DNA of 64,000 nucleotides from Actinobacteria bacterium IMCC26207 (GTDB lineage: Bacteria; Actinomycetota; Acidimicrobiia; Acidimicrobiales; Microtrichaceae), in contig LCZK01000002.1 in assembly GCA_001025035.1 (NCBI GenBank), forward strand, positions 98,020 to 162,019, read 5' to 3'. The position numbers and the translations under genes are program-made. Numbering within the stretch: the first letter of the stretch is position 1; each line of letters opens with the position of its first letter. The notes beneath the pieces are model-generated. The model saw only the letters and a program-made list of their open reading frames with translations. It made no database searches and was not told where the DNA came from. Below, in pieces: positions 33,434 to 41,192 of this stretch.

Positions 33434-34374
33434 CCTCGCCGTTCAGTGGGCCTCGAGCACAGGTAGCTGCTGCCATCGCATTGATGAGCAGTGCAGCAAT
33501 CTTGCTCGGGGCCTGCTCAATATCTGAGGCCGCCGGCAACTCGGGTCAGTCCCCTAGCGCGCAGGTGAGCCCACTTGCCCCTGCCCGCCACACTGGCCCG
33601 CAGGGATTAGCCGGACAGTTCGTAACGGACTGCGGGTATAGCCACTCTGCGCCCGATGACCCGATCGTGTTTCCTGGTGAACCCGGCATGTCTCATGAGC
33701 ACGACTTTTTTGGCAACTCCAGTACAAACGCAGAATCCTCTACGGCCTCGCTGCTCAAGGGCGCGACAACTTGTCAGAAGCAGCGAGATACTGCTGCGTA
33801 TTGGGCCCCGCAACTCAGAGATAACGGCCAAGTCGTCACCCCGGTGAAGTCAGTTGCCTATTACCGAGCAGCGCCGGGGGTGAACCCGAAAGATGTTGTG
33901 AGCTTCCCAGAAGGGCTTCACATCATTGCCGGTGACATGACTGCAACTGAACCCCTCTCCCCCGACCTTGCAGGCTGGGCCTGCGGCGTGTCCTCAACCC
34001 ATGACGCATCGCCCCCGCAGTGTCCGGATTCGGCGCCACTCCGAGCCGTCATAACATTTCCTGATTGCTGGGATGGCGTAAACGCCGACAGCAAGAATCA
34101 CCGCAGCCATATGGTCAATAGCTCGCAAGGCCTGTGCCCCAAGACTCACCCCGTTCACGTTCCGCAATTGACCTTTGCAGTGGCCTACCCAATCTCTGGG
34201 ACTGGTCACGACCTGACACTGGCATCGGGATCGACCTATGGAATCCATGCCGACTTCATCAACTCCTGGGACCAAGAGGGATTAGAGAACGAGGTCAAGC
34301 TCTGTCTGAACCGTGATGTGGTCTGCGGACTCTCTTCGAACCGCGATGAAGACCCACTCTTTGGTCCCAAGTAA
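33430..34374 (+). CDS. DUF1996 lipoprotein
   Basis: 314 residues. Signal peptide with lipobox LLGAC (Cys29), then the DUF1996 pattern known from fungi and Actinobacteria: SHEHDFFGNSSTNAESS, DTAAYWAPQL, SVAYYRAAPGVNP, FPDCWDG, HMVNSSQGLCPKTHPVHVPQ, GIHADFINSWDQEGLE. Conserved His and Cys residues suggest a disulfide-stabilised secreted domain; function unknown. Translationally coupled to the beta-helix lipoprotein, so both probably act together outside the cell. Confidence 0.88.
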   Translation: MTSPFSGPRAQVAAAIALMSSAAILLGACSISEAAGNSGQSPSAQVSPLAPARHTGPQGLAGQFVTDCGYSHSAPDDPIVFPGEPGMSHEHDFFGNSSTNAESSTASLLKGATTCQKQRDTAAYWAPQLRDNGQVVTPVKSVAYYRAAPGVNPKDVVSFPEGLHIIAGDMTATEPLSPDLAGWACGVSSTHDASPPQCPDSAPLRAVITFPDCWDGVNADSKNHRSHMVNSSQGLCPKTHPVHVPQLTFAVAYPISGTGHDLTLASGSTYGIHADFINSWDQEGLENEVKLCLNRDVVCGLSSNRDEDPLFGPK

Positions 34375-34409
34375 ACAGTCCCTCTGGTCAAAACGACTCT
34401 TGCGAGTCC

Positions 34410-34865
34410 CTAGCTCTCTGCTACTTGAACCCGGCCGTTCATTCCGGCTTTAGGAGTTCCATGCAGTGAGCAGTAGTAGGGATACATGCCGGGTTCGTCG
34501 AAGATCACCTGATCCTGCTCATCTGGCTGCAGGTCATCAGTCGCGATCTGCTCGAATGCACCTTTCTGCACCGGAATCACATTATGAGGGTTGCGACCAA
34601 CATTATTGAACACCACTTTGGTTCCAGGTGAGACCGTGATGTACTGCGGGGAGTACACGTTGTCCTTGACGATGACGGTCACCTCGGGAAGCGATGTCTT
34701 GTCTACGAATTTGCTTTGCGGCACTACAGGTAGACCCTGAGTTGCTTGATCACCAGGTGAAGCAGATGGATCTGGAGAACCCGAAGAGTTAGAACCGGCG
34801 CAACTCACGGCTAGAACGAAGCAGCAAGCTAGGACAAAGAATCCAGCAGATCGAAGTCGAATCAT
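34410..34865 (-). CDS. Cupredoxin (plastocyanin-like) lipoprotein
   Basis: 151 residues. Lipobox LAVSC (Cys22), Ser/Pro linker, then a cupredoxin domain with type 1 copper ligands His94 (NPHNV), Cys132 and His135 (YYCSLHG) and Met142 (PKAGM). Likely a membrane-anchored electron carrier or copper-binding protein. Convergent with the two lipoproteins on the plus strand (36-bp gap). Confidence 0.9.
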   Translation of the reverse strand: MIRLRSAGFFVLACCFVLAVSCAGSNSSGSPDPSASPGDQATQGLPVVPQSKFVDKTSLPEVTVIVKDNVYSPQYITVSPGTKVVFNNVGRNPHNVIPVQKGAFEQIATDDLQPDEQDQVIFDEPGMYPYYCSLHGTPKAGMNGRVQVAES

Positions 34866-34927
34866 GCAGAGAACCCTAGTTTGCAGAGTCCCTAGTTTGC
34901 AGAGGTCAGGTCTCAGCAGTTCAGAAC

Positions 34928-35725
34928 TTAGTCTCGGGTCAGGACTGGACCAGGGGATCCGTCTGGCAACCGCTCCTGAACTGCTGCATTACCAATCTCA
35001 GTAGGAACTGCCGCATCTGCAGAGGAGTTCACAGATTCAGAAGCTGCGGCAGCGGGCTGGACCCCTGACTGCACTGTGTCGGTGGCACCACTTTCTTCGC
35101 TGATTAGCAACAGCATGCCAACGGCCGTAACAGCCACAACTACGCCGAGCGCAGGGATCAGCACGCGATTTCGCAACCTTGAGCCGCGGGTTCGAACCGA
35201 CTCTGTGCTCAGCAGCATCATCTCAATGAGTTCCTGCTCGATTTGCTCTGCGGATCGCCCAAGTGCCTCTGCGAGCACATTCATGTCGGGCTGACGGAGC
35301 GGAATGATCTCACCTGGTTCAATGCCACGCATCGAATACAGCGCAGCGAGATAGCGGGTCAGCACCTCCCCAGCCTCGGCACTCTCACCTTCATCGCCGG
35401 GGCCACCTGCACCACCTACAAAGTGAACAGTTAGGTTGCCTCGATCTTGGATTCGATCGTCGATCTCTAGTACCAGGTGAGAACGTGAGGGGATCAGCGC
35501 TGCAGTGTCGATCTTGTACATCTCGGTCAAAATCAGCAGGTCCTGATCTGGAATCGTTCGGTAGCCAGTTTCGATCTCCAGCAAGGTCAGAGCCGACCAG
35601 TCGGGCCCGAGTTCGTTAGCAGCGGCATCCAAACTGAGCCCTTGGTGCAAGCGAGCCTCGCACAGGAGTTCGCCCAGACGATGCGGTGGAACAAGTGGTT
35701 CTTCGGGGTTACGTCGTGAGTGCAT
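34928..35725 (-). CDS. Membrane-anchored XRE-type HTH protein
   Basis: 265 residues. N-terminal XRE helix-turn-helix (RLGELLCEARLHQGLSLDAA, LEIETGYRTIPDQDLLIL), a central acidic region with a second helical motif (RSAEQIEQELIEMMLL), one transmembrane helix at about 195-215 and an extracytoplasmic Ser/Ala/Pro tail. Topology recalls RodZ or membrane-bound regulators, but sequence alone does not decide. AGGGAG 8 bp before the ATG at 35725. Regulated partner unknown; the nearest genes are the lipoproteins to the left. Confidence 0.75.
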   Translation of the reverse strand: MHSRRNPEEPLVPPHRLGELLCEARLHQGLSLDAAANELGPDWSALTLLEIETGYRTIPDQDLLILTEMYKIDTAALIPSRSHLVLEIDDRIQDRGNLTVHFVGGAGGPGDEGESAEAGEVLTRYLAALYSMRGIEPGEIIPLRQPDMNVLAEALGRSAEQIEQELIEMMLLSTESVRTRGSRLRNRVLIPALGVVVAVTAVGMLLLISEESGATDTVQSGVQPAAAASESVNSSADAAVPTEIGNAAVQERLPDGSPGPVLTRD

Positions 35726-35824
35726 AGTCTTTGTCTCCCTAGCTGCCAGCACTATGTGTCTGACCGAATTGACTTCATCGAAATTTGCCTGCCGCTCAAT
35801 AAATCGGCAGCCGGGGAGCCTGCC

Positions 35825-35854
35825 TTAACCTTTTATTCGGCCCGGCCGTAAACT
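35825..35854 (+). promoter_or_regulatory. Predicted near-leaderless promoter for the 35863 gene
   Basis: TTAACC, 18-bp spacer, TAAACT, then 8 nt to the ATG at 35863. The start point would fall at or next to the start codon, and no ribosome site is seen. Confidence 0.5.
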
Positions 35855-35862
35855 CGCTACTC

Positions 35863-36165
35863 ATGGCTCAAGTCGAACCTTCACACCCAGACCCACAACC
35901 GAGCGACCCAGACACGGCGCTGCCCTCTGTCTTGGCCCGGGCACTGGCATTCGGATCGATCTTTATTGGTGCCGCTGCGGGAGGATTGATTGGCTATGCC
36001 TTCGCAGAACTCGGCCGCTTTGGCGGCGCGTATGTGGGGTTCATCACGTTTATCTCTATGCTCCTCGGGGCTGGCGGAGTTGCCGTGGTTGCAGTTCTGA
36101 CGCTGCGGGCCTTTGGCGAATGGAACACCATTCAGCAACGGGAACAGCGATCAGAGAGCAACTAG
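35863..36165 (+). CDS. Small two-helix membrane protein
   Basis: 100 residues: Pro/Asp-rich N-terminus, transmembrane helices at about 26-48 and 56-82, charged tail. AtpI-like topology (glycine-rich helices) but no definite family recognised. 2 bp before suhB, so probably in one transcript with it. Confidence 0.7.
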   Translation: MAQVEPSHPDPQPSDPDTALPSVLARALAFGSIFIGAAAGGLIGYAFAELGRFGGAYVGFITFISMLLGAGGVAVVAVLTLRAFGEWNTIQQREQRSESN

Positions 36166-36167
36166 CC

Positions 36168-37013
36168 GTGACCCACACCACTGATCATTCGGAGCTCTAC
36201 CAAGATCTACTCCACATTGCATCCGTGGCTGCACAAGGTGCAGTCGAACTCATCTACACCAACCGTCCAAGTTCATTTCAGATTGAACAAAAAAGCTCAG
36301 CCACGGATCATGTCACCGAGATGGACCTTGCTTCGGAGGATCTCATCCGACGGGTGATTGCCGCTCACCGGCCTGAAGATGTTGTGATTGGCGAAGAGGC
36401 CCAGGCTGATCCGGGGAGCCAGCAGGAATCGGACTCGGAGGTGGTGTGGTTCGTAGATCCAATCGACGGCACGACCAATTATGTCTATGACCTTCCGGGT
36501 TATGCAGTCTCGATCGCGGCACAGATTGACGGGCAGACGGTTGCTGGCCTTGTTGCAGACCCCTCTCACGGCCGCACCTTTACAGCGACTCGGGGTGGGG
36601 GTGCATTCTGCAACGTAGAGCAGATGCAGCCCAACCGGCCGACTGATCGCAGCAGCGAAGAATTCCTCGCCACAGCGCTCGTTGCAACAGGATTCTCCTA
36701 CTCCGCCGAGCGCAGAGCACGCCAAGGCAAGGTCATTGCAGAACTCTTGCCAAAGATACGTGACATCCGGCGAATGGGATCGGCCGCGGTTGACTTGTGC
36801 TCGGTTGCGGGTGGAAGAGTCGATGCATATTTCGAGGTTGGCCTCTCCGCTTGGGACTTTGCGGCCGGCGCTCTGATCGCAACCGAAGCCGGAGCCCAGG
36901 TAGGGAGTCTTGACCCAGGCTCGACCGAAACCGAAGGCATTCTTGCTGCTAGCCCACTGCTCTTTGGCCCGCTCCAAGAACTCCTCTGCATGCTTGGTGC
37001 TGCCCAAGTCTGA
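36168..37013 (+). CDS. Inositol monophosphatase family protein (SuhB-like)
   Basis: 281 residues. Metal-binding Glu in VIGEEAQAD, the signature WFVDPIDGTTNYVYDLP and the second motif AYFEVGLSAWDFAAGALIA followed by TEAG. Dephosphorylates inositol phosphate or related sugar phosphates. The GTG at 36168 follows the previous stop directly; the earlier open frame overlaps the small membrane protein and is discarded. Confidence 0.9.
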   Translation: MTHTTDHSELYQDLLHIASVAAQGAVELIYTNRPSSFQIEQKSSATDHVTEMDLASEDLIRRVIAAHRPEDVVIGEEAQADPGSQQESDSEVVWFVDPIDGTTNYVYDLPGYAVSIAAQIDGQTVAGLVADPSHGRTFTATRGGGAFCNVEQMQPNRPTDRSSEEFLATALVATGFSYSAERRARQGKVIAELLPKIRDIRRMGSAAVDLCSVAGGRVDAYFEVGLSAWDFAAGALIATEAGAQVGSLDPGSTETEGILAASPLLFGPLQELLCMLGAAQV

Positions 37014-37049
37014 GTTCTCGCTTCGAGGAGTGAGCATCTGCACCCTGAG

Positions 37050-37748
37050 ATGAGCGAGACTAGAGCGGTGGGTACACGAATTCTCTACGTCGAGGACGAT
37101 CATCGCATCCGTGGTTCAGTCAAGCTTGCACTCGAGGACGAGGGCTGGCAGGTTGACGAATCCGAAACTGGCGAGGATGCAATCATCTCTTTTGGGCGCT
37201 CCCCCACTGACGTCGTCCTGATCGACATCATGCTGCCAGGGATTGACGGGTTTGAGGTCTGCCGAACGATCCGGCGTCGTAGTGACGTGCCCATCATCAT
37301 GGTGACGGCACGTGCAGATACCCACGATGTGGTGGCTGGCCTTGAAGCAGGCGCAGATGACTACATGACCAAACCCCTACAACCCAAAGAACTCTCGGCG
37401 CGAATTCGGGCGATGCTGCGGCGTGCACGGCCTGCGCAGCCGGGAAACCCACACCTTCAGTTCGGCGATTTACTGATCATTCCCCAAGAGGGAGTGGTCA
37501 GCCGCGACGGGGTACAGATACACCTCACGAAAACTGAATTTCGACTGCTCGTCGAGTTAGCCAATAGCCCCGGCAAGGTGTTTTCTCGTGAGGACTTGCT
37601 AGAAAAAGTTTGGGGCCATGGAGTGTTCGGTGATGGTCGTCTCGTTGATGTGCACGTGCGGCGCCTGCGAACCAAGGTTGAAGCAGATCCGGCTAACCCC
37701 CGCCATGTCATGACTGTTCGCGGACTCGGCTACAAGCTTCAGCCCTAG
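37050..37748 (+). CDS. OmpR-family response regulator (MtrA/CseB-like)
   Basis: 232 residues. Receiver with acidic pocket VEDD, phospho-acceptor Asp in LIDIMLPGIDG, Thr in MVTARAD and Lys in YMTKPLQP; then a winged helix with TKTEFRLLVELANSPGKVFS and VDVHVRRLRTKVE. Pairs with the kinase 56 bp downstream. The following GerMN lipoprotein gives the mtrA-mtrB-lpqB layout, so a cell wall or envelope stress role is likely. Confidence 0.92.
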   Translation: MSETRAVGTRILYVEDDHRIRGSVKLALEDEGWQVDESETGEDAIISFGRSPTDVVLIDIMLPGIDGFEVCRTIRRRSDVPIIMVTARADTHDVVAGLEAGADDYMTKPLQPKELSARIRAMLRRARPAQPGNPHLQFGDLLIIPQEGVVSRDGVQIHLTKTEFRLLVELANSPGKVFSREDLLEKVWGHGVFGDGRLVDVHVRRLRTKVEADPANPRHVMTVRGLGYKLQP

Positions 37749-37804
37749 CTGAGGCCCAACTAGCCCGCAGCCAGAGTTGACTGACCCGAGTTGAGAAATC
37801 AGAG

Positions 37805-39433
37805 ATGACTAGCCTCCAAGATTCACCCGCTCAAACTCCCGAGACCGAACAGCGCAGCGTGGTTCGATTGCAGCGCGCTATTCAGATCGGTCTGCGCGGT
37901 CGAATTGTCTTAGCTGTGGCTGCTGTGGCCATGCTGTTGTCTGTGGTGCTCGCTGTGACCACTGTGACGGTCGCCAAGAACACGTTGCTGACTACTCGAG
38001 AAGAGACCCTCACAGCGCAGGCTCTTGCTAACGCCGACACTGTGTCCGGTGCGCTCGGCTCCGCCGAAACCGCAGACCTGCAAACACTGTTGAGTTCGCT
38101 ACCAGAGTCAGGGTCACCACTCCTGCTCACCGGAGCGGCAGTTCCGCGCAGTGGCGAGGATCCCAGCACAGTCTCAGTAGATGCCCGCTACGGCATTGAC
38201 GCTTTGCCCACCGAATTTCTTGATTCTGTGGTGCGGGAGCGAAACAACGCAGTCATGCGGTTTCGGTTCGAGGGAGAATCGCTTCTCGTGGTGGGTGTAG
38301 CCCTCCCCGATTCCAATGTCAGCTACTTCCAGATCAATCAGCTCGGCGACATAGATACAGCAATTCGCAGCTTGGGTCTGCGGCTGGCAGTTGCGGCGCT
38401 GCTCACCACGATTGTTGCAGTCGGCCTTGGCTACTGGGCGAGCAAGTATGCACTTCGGCCACTCAACCGAATCCGAGATGCGGCCGAATCTGTTGCTCTG
38501 GGGCAGCTTGACACCCGAATCGAATATGCGGATTACGCAGCGGACCCAGACTTAGCTCCCCTGGTAGCCAACTTCAACGACATGGTGAGTGCCTTGCAGG
38601 AACGCATCAACCGTGACGCACGCTTTGCTAGCGATGTCAGCCATGAGCTTCGATCTCCGCTGACCACGCTCAACGCTTCGATTGAGGTCCTGCAAAACAC
38701 CAGAGAGGTACTACCTGAGCGCTCCCAACAAGCCCTCGATCTGCTCTCACTGGATATGGGACGTTTTACACAGCTCGTAGAGGACCTCTTGGAGATTTCT
38801 CGCTTTGATGCTGGAGCAGTTCGGCTCGAACTCGATGCGGTTGCTCTGGTGCCAACCGTAGAAGCCGCCGTTCGAATGGTTGCTCACGCTGCAGTGCCAG
38901 TAGAAGCCGATCCTGAACTGACTGACCTTGTCATTGCCTGCGATAAGCGCCGCTTAATGCGCATCCTTGCCAACTTCTTTGACAATGCCCGAAAGTACGC
39001 CGACGGGGCCACGAGCGTGACCGTGGAGTTGCACGAGCCAGACCACCTAGGAATTATTTTGTCGGCCCCCACCGTACGCATCTCAGTCGAGGACAGCGGT
39101 CCGGGTGTGCCAGAAGGTGAGCGGGATAAGATCTTTGACCGCTTTAATCGCGGGGATCAAGGTGGCAGCCGCGGAATTGATATGGGCGTCGGGCTGGGAC
39201 TGGCACTAGCTGCAGAGCATGCCCGCCTTCAGGGTGGCAGCGTCTGGGTTGAGGACCGACACGATGGCGCTCAGGGATCGCGATTTGTCTTGGAGCTTCC
39301 CATGATCGAACCGCTCGAGGCTGACGACCCCGAAGATCTTGCCGCTGTGACTCCCGCCGAGGCCGAGACTTTTGCACTCACGGGACAAATGCCAGCAATT
39401 CGACTCGATGAGACTCCGGATCCAGCCGTATGA
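37805..39433 (+). CDS. Sensor histidine kinase (MtrB-like)
   Basis: 542 residues. Two membrane helices (about 33-58 and 190-213) flank an extracellular sensor of about 130 residues; then HAMP, HisKA with DVSHELRSPLTTLNA, and HATPase with NFFDNARKYADG, DSGPGVPEGERDKIFDRFNR and MGVGLGLALAAEHAR. C-terminal 50 acidic residues. Stop overlaps the next gene (ATGA). Signal unknown. Confidence 0.93.
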   Translation: MTSLQDSPAQTPETEQRSVVRLQRAIQIGLRGRIVLAVAAVAMLLSVVLAVTTVTVAKNTLLTTREETLTAQALANADTVSGALGSAETADLQTLLSSLPESGSPLLLTGAAVPRSGEDPSTVSVDARYGIDALPTEFLDSVVRERNNAVMRFRFEGESLLVVGVALPDSNVSYFQINQLGDIDTAIRSLGLRLAVAALLTTIVAVGLGYWASKYALRPLNRIRDAAESVALGQLDTRIEYADYAADPDLAPLVANFNDMVSALQERINRDARFASDVSHELRSPLTTLNASIEVLQNTREVLPERSQQALDLLSLDMGRFTQLVEDLLEISRFDAGAVRLELDAVALVPTVEAAVRMVAHAAVPVEADPELTDLVIACDKRRLMRILANFFDNARKYADGATSVTVELHEPDHLGIILSAPTVRISVEDSGPGVPEGERDKIFDRFNRGDQGGSRGIDMGVGLGLALAAEHARLQGGSVWVEDRHDGAQGSRFVLELPMIEPLEADDPEDLAAVTPAEAETFALTGQMPAIRLDETPDPAV

Positions 39434-40065
39434 AACGCGTTTCAGTCCTTGGCTGTGCGGCAGCGCTCCTGCTCTGTGTAGCGAGTTCCTGTGGAGTCGG
39501 AGTGGATTCGAGTCCGAGAATTCTGCAACCCAGCTCCTCTACCTCCACAACTCCCGCAGGGCCAACCTCGGGCAGGGTGACCTCGGTGCTGTATTACGTC
39601 AATGACGGCTCCCTGATTCCGCAGATCTCCGAACTAGCAGACCGCAGCTTGCAGACAGTGCTCGAGGCCGACCTCCTACCACCACAGGCCGGGTCTGAAG
39701 TTACTGGGACGCTGAGTTCCATCCCAGCCGGCACTCGATTAATTGGCCTGCGAGAAGCTGCCGGCAATCTGACACTGAACTTGTCGAGCGAGTTCGGCAA
39801 TGTGCTCGGGCTGTCACGTCAACAAGCCATTGCTCAACTCGTCCTCACTGCCACCGAGCGCTCCCAGATCAGCAGCTTGAACCTCGAAATTAACGGGGAG
39901 CCAATTCAGATCAGCACGCCAGCACGCGGAGACTCCGGCACAGTAACGGCATGTGACTTCGCCCCACTTCTGGCCACGGAGGACGACGCAAAAAGCGCTG
40001 GGCTTAGCCCAGAGAACAATCGCGTCCTCGAGGCCCGTAGGGCCAGCCTGCTCAGTCGCTGCTAA
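39430..40065 (+). CDS. GerMN-domain lipoprotein (short LpqB-like)
   Basis: 211 residues. Lipobox VASSC (Cys21), Ser/Thr/Pro linker, then a GerMN-type domain (VLYYVNDGSLIPQI, AGTRLIGLREAAGNLTLNLS, RQQAIAQLVLTAT). LpqB of mycobacteria has GerMN plus a beta-propeller and modulates MtrB; here only the GerMN part exists. The ATGA overlap with the kinase gene supports a role as its accessory. Confidence 0.82.
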   Translation: MKRVSVLGCAAALLLCVASSCGVGVDSSPRILQPSSSTSTTPAGPTSGRVTSVLYYVNDGSLIPQISELADRSLQTVLEADLLPPQAGSEVTGTLSSIPAGTRLIGLREAAGNLTLNLSSEFGNVLGLSRQQAIAQLVLTATERSQISSLNLEINGEPIQISTPARGDSGTVTACDFAPLLATEDDAKSAGLSPENNRVLEARRASLLSRC

Positions 40066-40091
40066 AGATGCGACCGGGCTGTGCTCAGGCG

Positions 40092-41126
40092 CTAACCCGC
40101 AAAGAATGGCGACACGACCTGCTCATAAAAATCCAGGTCCACAGTCTTTGGGTCACTCACGGCAGCATCAAGCTCAACCCGGCAGATCTTGTCGGATTGA
40201 AGGGCGACCATCTTGCCCCAGTCACCCTCTGCGGCAGCATCTGCGGCCGCCACCCCAAATCGAGTTGCCAGGATTCGATCGAATGCCGTGGGAGTTCCGC
40301 CCCTTTGGATATAGCCCAAAGTCGTGACGCGAGTCTCGATGCCCGTTCGGCCTTCAATTTCCGAGGCGAGTACCTCCCCGATTCCTCCTAGGCGTTCATG
40401 ACCAAACCGGTCGACTTCGTAGGTGGCCGCGCTCATTGACCCTGCTGCTGGTTGCGCCCCCTCTGCTACGACCAAAATCGAGGCGAACTTACTTCCGTTG
40501 TGCCTGCGAGTCAGGGCCTCACAGATCTCTTCAATCTGAAATGGAACTTCGGGAATGAGCGTCAAGGTAGCTCCACCGGCAAGTCCAGCACGCACAGCAA
40601 TATGGCCCGCGTTTCTCCCCATGACTTCGACAACCATCACCCGATCATGCGCCTCAGCAGTTGTATGTAGGCGGTCAATTGCCGATGTGGCCACATGAAC
40701 CGCAGTATCAAATCCGAAGGTCATTTCAGTTGCAGAAATGTCATTGTCGATTGTCTTGGGAACCCCAATGCACGCAATGCCATCGGCCATGAGGTCACGA
40801 GCAGCTCCTAGGGAGCCATCTCCGCCGATCACGATAAACCCGTCCAGGCTGTGGCGGCGCATCGCCTCTGCGACTCGTGTTACACCGTCTTCAAACTGAT
40901 AGGGCTGAATTCTTGAGGTGCCTAATATCGTCCCTCCCCTAGGCAGAATGCCGCGGCAGCGTTCGATGTCGAGAACCTCGAAATCATCTTCAAGAACGCC
41001 ACGCCAGGCATCTCGGAACCCGATAACGGTTCCACCATGGACTTTTTCTGTCTTACGGACCAGTGCTCGGATTACAGCATTCAGGCCGGGACAGTCACCA
41101 CCAGAAGTCAGTACGCCAATTCGCAT
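40092..41126 (-). CDS. pfkA: 6-phosphofructokinase
   Basis: 344 residues. LTSGGDCPGLNAVIR, GGTILGTSR, IVIGGDGSLGAA (Gly at the position that is Asp in PPi enzymes), VPKTIDNDI (Lys at the position that is Gly in E. coli PfkA), MVVEVMGRNAGHIA, YIQRGGTPTAFDR. The Gly/Lys combination is the actinobacterial group that uses ATP in characterised Streptomyces enzymes. GTG and ATG start codons are adjacent (41129 and 41126). Convergent with the GerMN gene. Confidence 0.93.
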   Translation of the reverse strand: MRIGVLTSGGDCPGLNAVIRALVRKTEKVHGGTVIGFRDAWRGVLEDDFEVLDIERCRGILPRGGTILGTSRIQPYQFEDGVTRVAEAMRRHSLDGFIVIGGDGSLGAARDLMADGIACIGVPKTIDNDISATEMTFGFDTAVHVATSAIDRLHTTAEAHDRVMVVEVMGRNAGHIAVRAGLAGGATLTLIPEVPFQIEEICEALTRRHNGSKFASILVVAEGAQPAAGSMSAATYEVDRFGHERLGGIGEVLASEIEGRTGIETRVTTLGYIQRGGTPTAFDRILATRFGVAAADAAAEGDWGKMVALQSDKICRVELDAAVSDPKTVDLDFYEQVVSPFFAG

Positions 41127-41178
41127 CACATCAGAATAGGCCCACCAAGAGATTCAGTTCTTAGAACGACTCGCTCGC

Positions 41179-41184
41179 TAGTGT
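41179..41184 (+). promoter_or_regulatory. Predicted -10 element of glpK (near-leaderless)
   Basis: TAGTGT ending 8 nt before the glpK ATG. A small inverted repeat GTTCT-T-AGAAC (41157-41167) lies just upstream, near where the -35 would be, and could be an operator. No strong -35 and no ribosome site are seen. Confidence 0.4.
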
Positions 41185-41192
41185 GACGAGTC

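Noticed and set aside
36297..37103. Minus-strand open frame of 268 codons
   Set aside because: Antisense to the inositol monophosphatase gene, which has complete catalytic motifs.
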